Shown here piece by piece: positions 7,944-17,108 of a DNA stretch of 38,554 nt (position 1 is the first letter of the stretch; each line of letters begins with the position of its first letter). A program made the translations under genes and the position numbers. Source of the DNA: a cf. Phormidesmis sp. LEGE 11477 (GTDB lineage: Bacteria > Cyanobacteriota > Cyanobacteriia > Phormidesmidales > Phormidesmidaceae); contig NZ_JADEXO010000054.1 of the NCBI RefSeq assembly GCF_015207105.1, forward strand, positions 1-38,554, written 5' to 3'. The notes under the pieces are model-generated. The model did no database searches, was not told the DNA's origin, and worked only from the letters and a program-made list of their open reading frames with translations.

Positions 7944-9122
7944 TTAATATTCAGGGACAGAAGGGTCGACTTCTCGGCTCCAGGCCAGAATGCCACCTTT
8001 GACGTTGGTCCCTTCGATCCCAGCTTCTTTTAGAATGGTCAGCGCTTTGGCAGAGCGGCCTCCCATCTTGCAATGGGCGACTAGCTTGTGGCCGTTGAGC
8101 ATGCCCTGAAGCTTGAGCACGCCATCGCCGTTCTCAATTTCACCTAAGGGAATCAGCGTAGAGCCAGGGATATGAGCAATTTCGTACTCGTTAGGATTGC
8201 GAACGTCTAGGAGGAAGTAGTCATCTGAGCCGCTGTCGATCAGGGCTTTGAGGTCCGTGGCAGACATTTCTGACATTTTTGACATTTTCTTCGCTTCTGC
8301 TGCTGCTGCTTGGGGGATACCACAAAACTGGTCGTAGTCGATCAGCTTATCAATGACGGCGCGGTGCTCTTCGGGTGGTTTACGGAGCTTCAGCTCTCTA
8401 AAGCTCATGTCTAGTGAGTTGTAGACCAGCAGTCTGCCGCTAAGGGTGTTGCCTTTGCCAAGGATGATCTTGATGGTTTCGGTGGCTTGAATGATGCCGA
8501 TCATACCTGGCAAGATTCCTAGTACGCCGCCTTCCGCGCAGGAGGGGACTAGACCCGGTGGGGGTGGCTCGGGGTAGAGATCTCTGTAGTTAGGACCGCC
8601 TTCGTAGTTGAAGACGGTGGCCTGGCCTTCAAAGCGGTAGATTGAACCGTAGACGTTGGGTTTGTCTAGTAGAACGCAAGCGTCGTTGACCAGATAGCGG
8701 GTCGGAAAGTTATCAGTGCCGTCGACGACGATATCGTAGGGCTCAAAAATTTCTAGGGCGTTGTCAGAAGAGAGCCGAACTTCGTGCAGGTCGACCTGGC
8801 AGTGAGGGTTGATTTCGAGAATGCGGCTTTTGGCAGATTCGATCTTGGGCTTGCCCACCCAGGAGGTGCCGTGAATGACCTGGCGCTGGAGGTTGGAATG
8901 GTCAACCACGTCGAAATCAACGATGCCGATACGACCGATACCCGCTGCAGCTAAATAGAGCAGCAGCGGAGCACCGAGTCCGCCAGTGCCGACGCAGCAG
9001 ACGCTGGCGGCTTTGAGCTTCTTTTGGCCTTCGAGGCCAACCTCGGGCAGGATTAGATGGCGTGAGTAGCGTTCGTACTCGTGTTTGGTCAGTTGGATAT
9101 CATCCAAGTTTGGATTCAGCAT
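7944..9122 (-). CDS. moeB: Molybdopterin-synthase adenylyltransferase MoeB with C-terminal rhodanese domain
   Basis: E1-like enzyme that adenylates the C-terminal Gly-Gly of a ubiquitin-fold sulfur carrier (MoaD/ThiS type); the rhodanese domain may pass sulfur to it. From ATG 9122 it has 392 residues. The ThiF/MoeB domain shows the nucleotide loop GTGGLG at 45-50, DFDVVDHSNLQRQ at 69-81, TDNFPTR at 136-142 and the conserved PSCAEGG with C195. The rhodanese domain (about 285-390) has active-site C351 in CKMGGRSA. I do not see the paired CxxC zinc ligands of E. coli MoeB. A longer frame begins at 9185, but its extra 21 residues are not family-like. The gene reads in the same direction as the JAMM peptidase 119 bases upstream, suggesting a shared sulfur-carrier pathway; no carrier gene is beside them. 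Confidence 0.92.
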   Translation of the reverse strand: MLNPNLDDIQLTKHEYERYSRHLILPEVGLEGQKKLKAASVCCVGTGGLGAPLLLYLAAAGIGRIGIVDFDVVDHSNLQRQVIHGTSWVGKPKIESAKSRILEINPHCQVDLHEVRLSSDNALEIFEPYDIVVDGTDNFPTRYLVNDACVLLDKPNVYGSIYRFEGQATVFNYEGGPNYRDLYPEPPPPGLVPSCAEGGVLGILPGMIGIIQATETIKIILGKGNTLSGRLLVYNSLDMSFRELKLRKPPEEHRAVIDKLIDYDQFCGIPQAAAAEAKKMSKMSEMSATDLKALIDSGSDDYFLLDVRNPNEYEIAHIPGSTLIPLGEIENGDGVLKLQGMLNGHKLVAHCKMGGRSAKALTILKEAGIEGTNVKGGILAWSREVDPSVPEY

Positions 9123-9191
9123 AGTGAATGGGTAAAAGGGGCTTGGAGTCTTGGGTTTGAGGTGGCGATCGCGTACACGAATCACCGACCT

Positions 9192-9211
9192 ATGCAGCTG
9201 ATGGCAGCTGA
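9192..9211. repeat. 10-bp tandem duplication upstream of moeB
   Basis: GCAGCTGATG is present twice head to tail in the gap between the JAMM peptidase gene and moeB. It is one of several short tandem duplications in the window. Confidence 0.7.
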
Positions 9212-9241
9212 TGAGCGTGAGTATTAACGAGACAAAATGAT

Positions 9242-9781
9242 TTAAGCCGAAATCGGCATTCGATCGGTTGCCGAGGAGGGGGCTATCTGCATGGCTTCTG
9301 GCTGGAACTGATGGGCCGAGTCTAGCGCCCAGTTTTGCACATCAACTGCCTTACCGCTCTGAACTGAGACAATTGCGTAGGCATAGTCAGGCCATGCCTG
9401 AGCGCGATCGCACTCGGAAGGCACCGCTTCATTGTCTGGATGCGAATGGTAAACCCCAATAATGCCGAGACCTTTACCTCTAGCCCGCTTCTGCACTCTC
9501 AAGATATCTACAGGGTCTATCCAATAACGTCGCCGCTTATCGATATGTTCTGAGTGCTTGGCTTTATTGCTTAGTTCACCCTCTAGTTCAGCCTCATCAG
9601 AGTCAACAACATCAGACGTCCAACGATTGTCGAGTGCAGCGAGTTCTACAACAGTCTTGTAGGGAACCACCTGAGCAGCGTCAAGGGTGCCGACAATGAG
9701 CCCGCAGCACTCTTCGGGATACACCCGTTCGGCATGAGCGCGCATCGCGACTAGCTGCTGGTTAGAAAGGACTAACACCAC
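9242..9781 (-). CDS. M67-family JAMM/MPN metallopeptidase
   Basis: Predicted zinc isopeptidase of the JAB/MPN fold. In bacteria such proteins next to MoeB/ThiF-type E1 enzymes trim or release ubiquitin-like sulfur carriers. The 179 residues carry the complete metal and catalytic set: E24 in YPEECCGLIVG, then HSHP (H112, H114), S122 and D125 in the order expected for HxHPx(6)SxxD. Between about residues 55 and 85 there is an acidic-then-basic insertion (DEAELEGELSNKAKHSEHI) that looks like an added loop. The start is a GTG at 9781 followed directly by a second GTG, so it may be one residue shorter. It sits upstream of moeB on the same strand. Confidence 0.9.
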   Translation of the reverse strand: MVLVLSNQQLVAMRAHAERVYPEECCGLIVGTLDAAQVVPYKTVVELAALDNRWTSDVVDSDEAELEGELSNKAKHSEHIDKRRRYWIDPVDILRVQKRARGKGLGIIGVYHSHPDNEAVPSECDRAQAWPDYAYAIVSVQSGKAVDVQNWALDSAHQFQPEAMQIAPSSATDRMPISA

Positions 9782-9841
9782 AAGGCACTGACTCTAAGAA
9801 TAGAGGCGTGGAAAAATACTTGTTAATTCTAGGCTACTGGG

Positions 9842-11209
9842 CTACGTATCAACCATGAAATCTTTTAGAAGCTGATCGACGATCTTGTCCATTTCGACCG
9901 ATCGCGACGCTTTGAAAAGAACGCGATCGCCTGGTTTGAGCTGCGCTTTCAGGCACTGAGCAAGTTCGTTATGATCCTTAAATTGCTGAGCGGGCACTGA
10001 CTTAGCCCCAACGGCCATCGCCTCAGCCTCATCGGGATCGGCCAAAATTAGCAGCCGATCGAGATTTAGCCTGGCGACAGTTTCGCCGATCGCTCTGTGT
10101 AGGTCAACCGACTGCGCGCCCAGCTCTTTCATGGTGCCAAGGACGGCAATATGCCGACTGCCGGGCTGGTCTGCTAATAGCTGTAAGGCCGCGATCATGG
10201 CTTCGGTGCCAGCATTGTAGGTTTCATCGAGTAAAAGAATATCGTTGGGAAGTGAGTGCCTTTGGGAGCGGCCAGCAGGCATCGAGACGCTAAAGCCTTG
10301 CGAGAGCTGCCGCCAATCGAGATTGAGCGCCTTGAGCGTGGCGATCGCACCCAGTAAGTTCAGCGCATTGTGTCGGCCCTGCAGCGGCATCGGAATCTTG
10401 AGGCCATCGATGATGATATCGCTGCCCACTATCTGACCTTGCACGTCGCCGCCTTCGAGTCCGTAAGTGATTTGTGCCCCCGACCAAAATTTAGCGGCAG
10501 TCGCCATCAGCCGCGCATCGTCATGATTAAGGACGGCGGTGCCATCGGTCGGTAATTCTCTTAGCAGTTCGCATTTAGCTTGGGCGATCGCCTCTCTTGA
10601 TCCCAACCTGCCAATATGGGCCGTTCCAACATTGGTAATCAGCGCCACCGTCGGTCTAGCAATCTGAGTCAATAGCGCAATTTCTTCGAGGCCGCGCATT
10701 CCCATTTCAATAACGGCATAGTCGTGCTCACTCGTTAGCTCCAGCAGCGTTTTCGGTACGCCAATTTCATTGTTGTAGTTGGCCTGGGTCTTAAGAACGG
10801 TGCCGAACTGAGAGAGCGCCGCTGCGACCAGTTCTTTCGTAGTGGTTTTACCGACCGATCCGGTGATGGCGACTACGGGCGGGGCGCACTGCGATCGCCA
10901 CCACCGGCCCAAAATCTGATAGGCCGAGAGCGTGTCGGTCACTTCTATGCGCGGAAACGAAACGGACTCGGGCAGCATGCCTGGTTGGACAATGGCTGCG
11001 ATCGCGCCCTTTGCGATCGCCTGACTGGCAAAATCGTGCCCGTCAAAAGTCTCGCCCACTAACGCCACGAATAGTTCGCCAGATTGCACCATCCGCGTAT
11101 CGGTCGTTACGCCAGTCACCACTTTTTGCGTATCTATGCCGACACAAGCTGCGGGTGCTACCGCCAGCACCTTAGCAATTTCACCGAGAGAAGCCCTGAA
11201 CCCACCCAT
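9842..11209 (-). CDS. murF: UDP-N-acetylmuramoyl-tripeptide--D-alanyl-D-alanine ligase
   Basis: Mur ligase that joins D-Ala-D-Ala to UDP-MurNAc-tripeptide, the last cytoplasmic step of the precursor. From ATG 11209 it has 455 residues. The N-terminal domain includes VTTDTRMVQSGELFVAL, typical of UDP-substrate binding. The ATP loop is ITGSVGKTTTKE at about 115-126, followed by NYNNEIGVP and the central-domain motifs up to NHDD. The C-terminal ligase domain contains LLDETYNAG and AVLGTMKELG. A TTG at 11224 would add five residues; ATG is preferred though its ribosome site is weak. The gene diverges from the 11437 gene. Its substrate partner Ddl is encoded in the same window. Confidence 0.95.
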   Translation of the reverse strand: MGGFRASLGEIAKVLAVAPAACVGIDTQKVVTGVTTDTRMVQSGELFVALVGETFDGHDFASQAIAKGAIAAIVQPGMLPESVSFPRIEVTDTLSAYQILGRWWRSQCAPPVVAITGSVGKTTTKELVAAALSQFGTVLKTQANYNNEIGVPKTLLELTSEHDYAVIEMGMRGLEEIALLTQIARPTVALITNVGTAHIGRLGSREAIAQAKCELLRELPTDGTAVLNHDDARLMATAAKFWSGAQITYGLEGGDVQGQIVGSDIIIDGLKIPMPLQGRHNALNLLGAIATLKALNLDWRQLSQGFSVSMPAGRSQRHSLPNDILLLDETYNAGTEAMIAALQLLADQPGSRHIAVLGTMKELGAQSVDLHRAIGETVARLNLDRLLILADPDEAEAMAVGAKSVPAQQFKDHNELAQCLKAQLKPGDRVLFKASRSVEMDKIVDQLLKDFMVDT

Positions 11210-11436
11210 ATATCTTTTGCTCAACTTGCCTGATAGATGATACCAAGCGCCCGAGCTAGTACCCGATCTAAAAACCGAATAGAACCTAGAGCAGCTAAGT
11301 CATTCAGTACTCATCACAGGGACGTAGAAAAATCTTCACCAAGCGCAATTGTTCTTAGAACCGAACATTGAAACTTGATAGGTTCACAAATGGCGCGGGC
11401 AAAATTAGCCTGCAAGGAACATCACGAAAAAACTTG

Positions 11437-12960
11437 ATGCCAAGGTCTACCTCATCCGCTGAAATCATGATCTCGAATAGCCGTCTTATTTCTAGCAATG
11501 CTGCCCTCGGCTTAGCACCACAGCCTAACGACCGAGTGACTGATTCATACAGTAACAGCCTGATGGACGATCTCTTTGGCGACGTCGATCGAGTTTTAGA
11601 GGGCGATCTAGATGACTGTGAGGCCAAATCCAATCCTCACTTTGATCCTGCCGCATCTACAGTCCGCACCGTTCAACTACCTTCTCATATCTCACCTCGA
11701 AGCGCTGCAGATCTTTACCAGGCGGCAATGGCGGCTGATCGTACTACCAGTTCCTTGCCACCGACTTCCTCAAAACCTGGTTTATCAACGCCTGTTTCCT
11801 CTCTTACGGGTGATAAGTCAGCAGAGCCTCAATCCGCGTATCAAGCTGGCGGTCGGCCAGTCACCACTGCTCATCAGCTGGGGCAGTCGCTGGCGGGTAA
11901 TCTGCAGAGCAGCGTAATTCAATCGCCCATCTATTCATCCGCTGGTAGTTCTTCGAATCAGGGTGCCAGCACAGATAGTATTGAGATCGAACCGCCGGTT
12001 CAATCCGTTTCAAACTCTCTCTATCCGCCCGCTGCCGATCTAGAGCTTTCTTCTTCAGAGACTTCACCTCGACCTTTGCAAACTATCTTTGAACCCAAGC
12101 GCTGGCGGGTGTCTCTAGCCTTTTTGGTGCTGGGTGCGTCGGGCGTGGCTCTCGTCGGTGCGCTAGGACTTTGGACCGCTAGGGCGACATCTAATGAAGT
12201 GCTGCCGGTCAACTCAGATGCTGCCAATCCCGCTGCTACCTCGGATGCAGATTTCCTGGCTTATTTGCAAAATGCGCTAGAAACTATCAGTGCTAGTCAG
12301 CGCGTAGGAGCTCAGACAGTCGCTGTCATGCCAGTGGCTGCTCCGACTGGGCTGCCGACCATACCCACAGCAACTGCTGCTGATGTTGCTAGCGCTTTGC
12401 CAAAGCTACCCGGTGTAGCCACTCAAACGCCTAATACGCCTAATATTATCGAGCGTGTTTTTGTGCCGATCTATCAAAATGGTCGCTCGCAGAACGGTTC
12501 ATCTGCAAACTCTACGCCTGGGAGAGCAACGGCTGCTTTGCCACCAATTGCGCTAGCTTCTGCTAACAGTACCCGGCGACGCCCCACGGTACCCGTGCCA
12601 GGTTCTACGGCTGCCTTACCCTCGACCGCGCCCGCTACTGGAATCTCTTCTATTCCGGTCGTGCCTGCTGGTAGCGGTTCTCTTCCTTCTCCTGGCGTGG
12701 ATCTAGCGGCAGGCTCTGCTGTCGGCTCGATGTCCGGGCTGACCGACGTGACCCCCGCTTCTGAACTGGTGCTGGTAGGGGTGCTAAATTTGGGCGATCG
12801 CTCGGCAGCGCTATTTGATATTGATGGCAGTTCGCAGCGGGCCTATGTGGGCGATCGCATCGGTCTATCTAACTGGACACTGGCCAGTGTGAATGGTCAA
12901 GACGTTGTGATTCGGCGCAACGATGAAGTGCGCTCAGTTTATATTGGTCAAAGGTTCTAA
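11437..12960 (+). CDS. Single-span membrane protein with GspC/PilP-like C-terminal domain (hypothetical)
   Basis: I do not recognise a named gene. From ATG 11437 (507 aa; other in-frame starts at TTG 11368 and ATG 11467) there is a Ser/Pro-rich cytoplasmic-looking N-terminal half. One membrane span follows (VSLAFLVLGASGVALVGALG, about residues 225-245), then a Pro/Ala/Ser/Thr-rich linker. The end is a compact beta domain of about 65 residues: ELVLVGVLNLGDRSAALFDI ... RAYVGDRIG ... VASVNG-type strands ... VRSVYIGQRF. This architecture matches the inner-membrane GspC/PilP type, in which a small beta domain docks on a secretin. In a cyanobacterium that would suggest type IV pilus or surface export, but this is inference from fold pattern alone. 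It precedes the 12980 gene by 19 bases, so they are probably co-transcribed. Confidence 0.65.
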   Translation: MPRSTSSAEIMISNSRLISSNAALGLAPQPNDRVTDSYSNSLMDDLFGDVDRVLEGDLDDCEAKSNPHFDPAASTVRTVQLPSHISPRSAADLYQAAMAADRTTSSLPPTSSKPGLSTPVSSLTGDKSAEPQSAYQAGGRPVTTAHQLGQSLAGNLQSSVIQSPIYSSAGSSSNQGASTDSIEIEPPVQSVSNSLYPPAADLELSSSETSPRPLQTIFEPKRWRVSLAFLVLGASGVALVGALGLWTARATSNEVLPVNSDAANPAATSDADFLAYLQNALETISASQRVGAQTVAVMPVAAPTGLPTIPTATAADVASALPKLPGVATQTPNTPNIIERVFVPIYQNGRSQNGSSANSTPGRATAALPPIALASANSTRRRPTVPVPGSTAALPSTAPATGISSIPVVPAGSGSLPSPGVDLAAGSAVGSMSGLTDVTPASELVLVGVLNLGDRSAALFDIDGSSQRAYVGDRIGLSNWTLASVNGQDVVIRRNDEVRSVYIGQRF

Positions 12961-12979
12961 TTTCTGACTGGCCAATCCT

Positions 12980-13570
12980 ATGAGCTTATTCGACGATCTC
13001 AGTCGCTTTCTAGAAACGCGGCTAGACGAATTCTTGCGAGCCAATCCCCATCTAGAGCTACGGGCGCTAGAAGATCAGCTACGCGGCCAAGAAGAAGATG
13101 CGCTCAGGCTATTAGGCAATCTGAAGCGGCGTGAAAAAGAATTAGAAAGCAACATTCTAGAGACCGCGCAAGATATTCAGCAGTGGCACAAGCGTATAGA
13201 AAAGGCAAAAGCTGCTAATCGCCAGGATCTAGTCGGCCCGGCCCAAGAGCGAGAAGCCGCCCTATTACGAAAGGGCAATCATCTATGGGGCCAGATGAAA
13301 AGCGTCAAAGAGCGTATTACCCAAACGACAGAACTGCGTCAGCGAGTGAGCAACAAACGCCAAGAAGTGAAAACAAAGATTGCTCAGGCTGCGGCACAAA
13401 GAGCAGCGCAACAGGCGGCGCAAACTGCCACCGACACAGACTGGGGCACAGCAGGCTGGAATCAAACCACCTACAGCGGCGCTCAAGCCTTCGATCCTTT
13501 AGATGAAACCTTTCGTCAGTGGGAAGCCGAAGAAGATCTCAATGAGCTGAAACGCCAGATGGGATCGTAA
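12980..13570 (+). CDS. TIGR04376-type coiled-coil protein
   Basis: A 196-residue, highly charged helical protein that fits the cyanobacterial TIGR04376 family of unknown function. The N-terminus MSLFDDLSRFLETRLDEFLRANP is amphipathic and typical. Residues about 28-155 form a long coiled coil (EDQLRGQEEDALRLLGNLKRREKELE..., RVSNKRQEVKTKIAQAAAQRAAQQ). The end is a disordered, Trp-containing tail (DPLDETFRQWEAEEDLNELKRQMGS). There is no membrane span or catalytic motif. It lies 19 bases after the membrane protein gene and is probably in one operon with it. Confidence 0.85.
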   Translation: MSLFDDLSRFLETRLDEFLRANPHLELRALEDQLRGQEEDALRLLGNLKRREKELESNILETAQDIQQWHKRIEKAKAANRQDLVGPAQEREAALLRKGNHLWGQMKSVKERITQTTELRQRVSNKRQEVKTKIAQAAAQRAAQQAAQTATDTDWGTAGWNQTTYSGAQAFDPLDETFRQWEAEEDLNELKRQMGS

Positions 13571-13586
13571 GAGAAGTTAGAAGTAG

Positions 13587-13701
<115 letters not shown>

Positions 13702-13711
13702 CTTTCTTCCC

Positions 13712-14395
13712 CTACTGCCAGTCACCAGAAGCGACTTCGACAGGTTGGCCTGATGCAGTTACAACCGTCAGCGGTAGTGTCTCTAAGCTATCTGCTCGCT
13801 CGAATTGGACTACCTGCATACCCACTGAGACGGGTGCTACGGTCATTACGTAGCGGCTACCGTCCCACTGCAAACTAGTGATTTGCTGGTTGAGCAGCCA
13901 GGCTTCGGCGCGATCGCCTACATTAATCGCCTCCGTCAATTCCAGCTCATAGCAGCTCTCCAGCTCATCTTCTATGGTCCACAGCCCAGACAGGTTAATA
14001 GGCTCCATTCGAGCGCTCAGGCCGTAAGTCGTAAAGCTAATGATCTGGCGATCCCAGAACTGACTAGACGCCATCTTTAACGAGTTTTCCGGCTCATTGC
14101 CGCTGAGGGCTTCGGCATATCGAGCATCTTGACCAAGCCGCTTTGCCTGCTCGCTCTCGCTAGGTCTTTGCCAGCTGTCAACTGCGGCGCACACCTCAAA
14201 TTCTATGACTTCAGAGTTTGTTGCTAAATCCGTAGGGTTGGGCTCGCCGGATACCTCAGCTGTGTTTGCCTGAGCGAGACTGTCATTGGTGAGTAAAGTG
14301 CTGACTATAGGCGAATCAGTGCAGCCGACGGCGATGAAGGTCGCTGCGATCGCCAACCCTATCTGTTTGATCTGACTAGTTTTCTCTTTTTTCAT
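13712..14395 (-). CDS. Predicted lipoprotein, hypothetical
   Basis: A 227-residue exported protein from ATG 14395; the in-frame start at 14413 adds six residues. The N-terminus has a basic start (MKKEKTSQIK), a hydrophobic core and the lipobox IAVGC, so the cysteine at about residue 25 should be lipidated. The mature part begins with a low-complexity segment and contains two more cysteines (EVCAAVDSWQRP and ELESCYELEL) that could form a disulfide. It ends in a beta-rich segment (YVMTVAPVSVGMQVVQFERADSLETLPLTVVTASGQPVEV). I do not recognise the family. It is convergent with the TIGR04376-type gene across the heptamer array. Confidence 0.75.
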   Translation of the reverse strand: MKKEKTSQIKQIGLAIAATFIAVGCTDSPIVSTLLTNDSLAQANTAEVSGEPNPTDLATNSEVIEFEVCAAVDSWQRPSESEQAKRLGQDARYAEALSGNEPENSLKMASSQFWDRQIISFTTYGLSARMEPINLSGLWTIEDELESCYELELTEAINVGDRAEAWLLNQQITSLQWDGSRYVMTVAPVSVGMQVVQFERADSLETLPLTVVTASGQPVEVASGDWQ

Positions 14396-14413
14396 ATGTA
14401 CTGATTGCACCAC

Positions 14414-14897
14414 CGCTAAATTATCTTTTGTTCTGTATGTCGTTTTTGCTATCTACGTCTCGCTGGCTCAACCGCTAGCCCAACTACAGCAGTAATGTAT
14501 TGAATAAACTCAATAGAATAGGCAAAATTCAGCCCTTGCGGATAGGCAGAGGGCTAGAAAAGAAAGAACCCTTCCCTTCGTTCTACTCTGCTAATGACTT
14601 TGCTCTGGAGGGTACAAAGCCGTGTGACAATCTATACATTCAGCAGCAGCCAACAGACTAACTGCTGAAACGACGATTCACCGTTTATCTCTATCTATCA
14701 CAGCTCAAAGCGATTGCCTCAAATTCAGACCTCGTGTGAGATTCAGACGATTGAAGACAGGCTCGCGTGCTTGACGAGAGTATTATGCACGAAGAATTTC
14801 AGCAGGGCATCTTACTGTAGGCCAGTTTATAGAAAACGTAACAACTGACTTTGCTCCATGAAGCCTACAACAAGGGATCGCTTGGCTAAGCCCAAAA
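14414..14897. other. 484-base intergenic stretch
   Basis: No open frame here looks coding. The clearest element is a hairpin at 14531-14555: AGCCCT and AGGGCT at the ends with inner TGC/GCA and one bulge. Read on the minus strand it is followed by GAATTTTG and could end the operon that finishes at 14898. A second short inverted pair (GAAC/GTTC) lies near 14566-14582. I found no tRNA, tmRNA or 6S RNA landmark. Confidence 0.4.
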
Positions 14898-17108
14898 CTA
14901 GATGCTCTTGGCAATTGTTGAACCTTCTGCGTACAGACTTTGCAGTCGCTGTAACGATCGCCCGCCTGAATAGAACAGATCGCCTTTTCCCAAGAGGTTA
15001 GCAGCAGCCTCTTGTTTGCTGCCTAGGATAATTGAGGAGTCTGCGGCGGTGGCGGTGCGAAGCGCCACCCTGCCCGGTAAGTTAGAGCGAATCAGCGGTG
15101 TGACCACTTTTGCTTCTGGTCTTTGAGTTGCAATAATCAGATGAATCCCGGCAGCGCGAGCCATTGCCCCTAAACGCTTGATGCTTTGCTCTAAGATTTT
15201 GGCAGTTTCTTTTTCAGCCATAAAGTCCGCATATTCATCGAAGATACACAGGATTCGAGGGATCGGCTGCGATTGTTTTTGATTGTATGTGCTCAGGTCG
15301 TTGCACCGACTGCGCTCGAAACGTTGATAGCGATCTTCCATCTCGGCGACGAGGCGTTCCATCAGGGCGATCGCATCTTCACTAGTTTTGACAATCGGCT
15401 CATACAGCCAGTCCATCGTCTCAAATTCAGGGAAAGTCACCCGCTTCGGATCGACCAGCGCTACTTTGAAATGCGTGGGATCGTGGCGGACAATAAGGCT
15501 GAGTAGAAGCGATCGCAAAAACTCACTCTTGCCGCTACCCGTCGTTCCGCCTACAAGAAAGTGACAGGTATTGGAATCAGATAAATCCGCCTCGATGAGT
15601 TTGCCGTCTAAGTCAACGCCAATCGCTACTTTCGCCGCTGCCGTATTCTTCTCGGAACCCTTCGCAAAGTAGTCTCGAAAGAAAGCGGTTTGACGGTCAG
15701 GCCGAGGTAAATCAACGCTGATAAAGCCTGCTTGGGGTGACATCAGCGGCGGATTTTCTAGCCCTAAATGCACCCGGATATCGTCCTCAAACTTCAAGAT
15801 GGTGTTGACCCGTACCCCTAAGTGGGGCATTAGCTTGACGTGCATGAAGGCTGGGCCGAGCGCCGATCCTAAATAGTCAACGCCAACATTGAAAGCTTGC
15901 AATACTTCGACTAGCTGTCTGGCTACATTGTCCGAAGCCTCACTCGCTGCGCCTCCTGTAGAAACAGATCTGACTGGAGAAGGCGTTGCCGTCAGTGGCT
16001 TAGCCCTCGACTGCTGAGCTTTCGGCTTTTCAATCGGCAAGGATTCAACTTGGACTGTGCCTACGCGCAGCGATTCAACCTGTAAGGTTTCGACTTGTAT
16101 TGGTTTGGAATAGTCGAGTGCAAAGCTTTCTGCGACGGCACCTGTGACCAGCGGCGGAATGTTGTCGGGTGGCATTAGATCGGGCGCTTGTGGTTCGCTA
16201 GGTGCGGCTATGGCGTCTGTCTCAAAGTAGGTTTGGCACTTGTTCTTTTGAGGGCAGATGTTGCACAGCTCTAAATGGGCTGTCATCGGTGGTGGATTGG
16301 GGTTAGGCTGTTGCCAAGCTAGCCAAGATTTCATCTGTATCAGCTTGTGAGGAATCAGTTTATGCAACGTGTCTTCTAGCAAATCCCACGGATATTCGAC
16401 CCCATTCCAGTCAGGCAGCACGCTATACACCGCCGAGTTGATGTTCACCTTCAGCTTTTGCTTGAGCATGTAGCTGTATAGAGCCACCTGTGCAAGCTGC
16501 GCGGCAGGATCGGTAGCCTGATAAGTCTTGTATTCCACCACGCAAAGCCGCTGTTGCGCGAAGTCGTATACGAGGCTATCAAAGCGGCCTCTGACGAGCT
16601 GGCGATCGCCATTTGGCAAATCAAAAGTGTGCTTGACTGATAGCTCTTGGGCTAGAAACGTTTTGCGAATCACATCTTTGGGCTCGCAGAACTTTCGATT
16701 TCTTACTAGCAGCTCTGCCCAGCGGCGAATCAGTCCGGTGATGCCTTCCCATAGCTGGTTAAGCGCAGGCACTTTTTGAGGAGTCTCGCTGACTGTTTTT
16801 TGGACGAGTGGGAAAAAAACTGCTCGGTAAAGATGTTGTTGAATTTGTTGCGATAGGGTTTCTGGGTCGAGCTGAGTGGCGGGCGGGGTGAGGAGTTGGG
16901 CGATCGCCTGATCCGAACCAATGCAATCTACACAGTCATCACACAATTTATGAAACGCTAAGCCTACTCCTCCACCGTTTGAGTTGGCGGCGCGAAACAT
17001 CGTCATGCCGCCCTCATGATGACCTAGATACATCAGCCGAGGGCACTCAAAAGCCAAGCGCACCTTGGTAACGCTCAGGGAGGTGGGGGGAGAAGAAGGA
17101 GTACTCAT
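14898..17108 (-). CDS. Cas4/RecB-like PD-(D/E)XK nuclease fused to FtsK/HerA-type DNA translocase
   Basis: A 736-residue two-enzyme fusion. The N-terminal part (about 10-300) is a RecB/Cas4-like nuclease: H53, D177 in GRFDSLV, E192-x-K194 in VEYKTY, and a Q207/Y211 helix (QLAQVALYSY). C22 together with C282, C285 and C291 would hold the [4Fe-4S] cluster known from Cas4, AddB and Dna2. A Pro/Ala linker with a repeated QVESL-type stretch (about 300-395) follows. The C-terminal part is an FtsK-type motor: Walker A GGTTGSGKS at 520-528, Walker B ILCIFDE at 619-625, and the conserved AAGIHLIIATQRP and NLPGRVALRT. There is no FtsK membrane domain or gamma domain, so this is not the chromosome-segregation FtsK. 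It is third in an operon, 73 bases after the ATPase gene. The activities are inferred from motifs; the biological role is unknown, with DNA processing in defence the likeliest. Confidence 0.88.
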   Translation of the reverse strand: MSTPSSPPTSLSVTKVRLAFECPRLMYLGHHEGGMTMFRAANSNGGGVGLAFHKLCDDCVDCIGSDQAIAQLLTPPATQLDPETLSQQIQQHLYRAVFFPLVQKTVSETPQKVPALNQLWEGITGLIRRWAELLVRNRKFCEPKDVIRKTFLAQELSVKHTFDLPNGDRQLVRGRFDSLVYDFAQQRLCVVEYKTYQATDPAAQLAQVALYSYMLKQKLKVNINSAVYSVLPDWNGVEYPWDLLEDTLHKLIPHKLIQMKSWLAWQQPNPNPPPMTAHLELCNICPQKNKCQTYFETDAIAAPSEPQAPDLMPPDNIPPLVTGAVAESFALDYSKPIQVETLQVESLRVGTVQVESLPIEKPKAQQSRAKPLTATPSPVRSVSTGGAASEASDNVARQLVEVLQAFNVGVDYLGSALGPAFMHVKLMPHLGVRVNTILKFEDDIRVHLGLENPPLMSPQAGFISVDLPRPDRQTAFFRDYFAKGSEKNTAAAKVAIGVDLDGKLIEADLSDSNTCHFLVGGTTGSGKSEFLRSLLLSLIVRHDPTHFKVALVDPKRVTFPEFETMDWLYEPIVKTSEDAIALMERLVAEMEDRYQRFERSRCNDLSTYNQKQSQPIPRILCIFDEYADFMAEKETAKILEQSIKRLGAMARAAGIHLIIATQRPEAKVVTPLIRSNLPGRVALRTATAADSSIILGSKQEAAANLLGKGDLFYSGGRSLQRLQSLYAEGSTIAKSI

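Noticed and set aside
9123-9185. Longer N-terminus for MoeB
   Set aside because: The added 21 residues (Pro/Lys-rich) do not resemble the family, whereas ATG 9122 gives the usual short lead to the LTKHEYERYSRH stretch.
14898-17108. Chromosome-segregation FtsK
   Set aside because: There is no membrane domain or DNA-reading gamma domain; the motor is attached to a nuclease instead.
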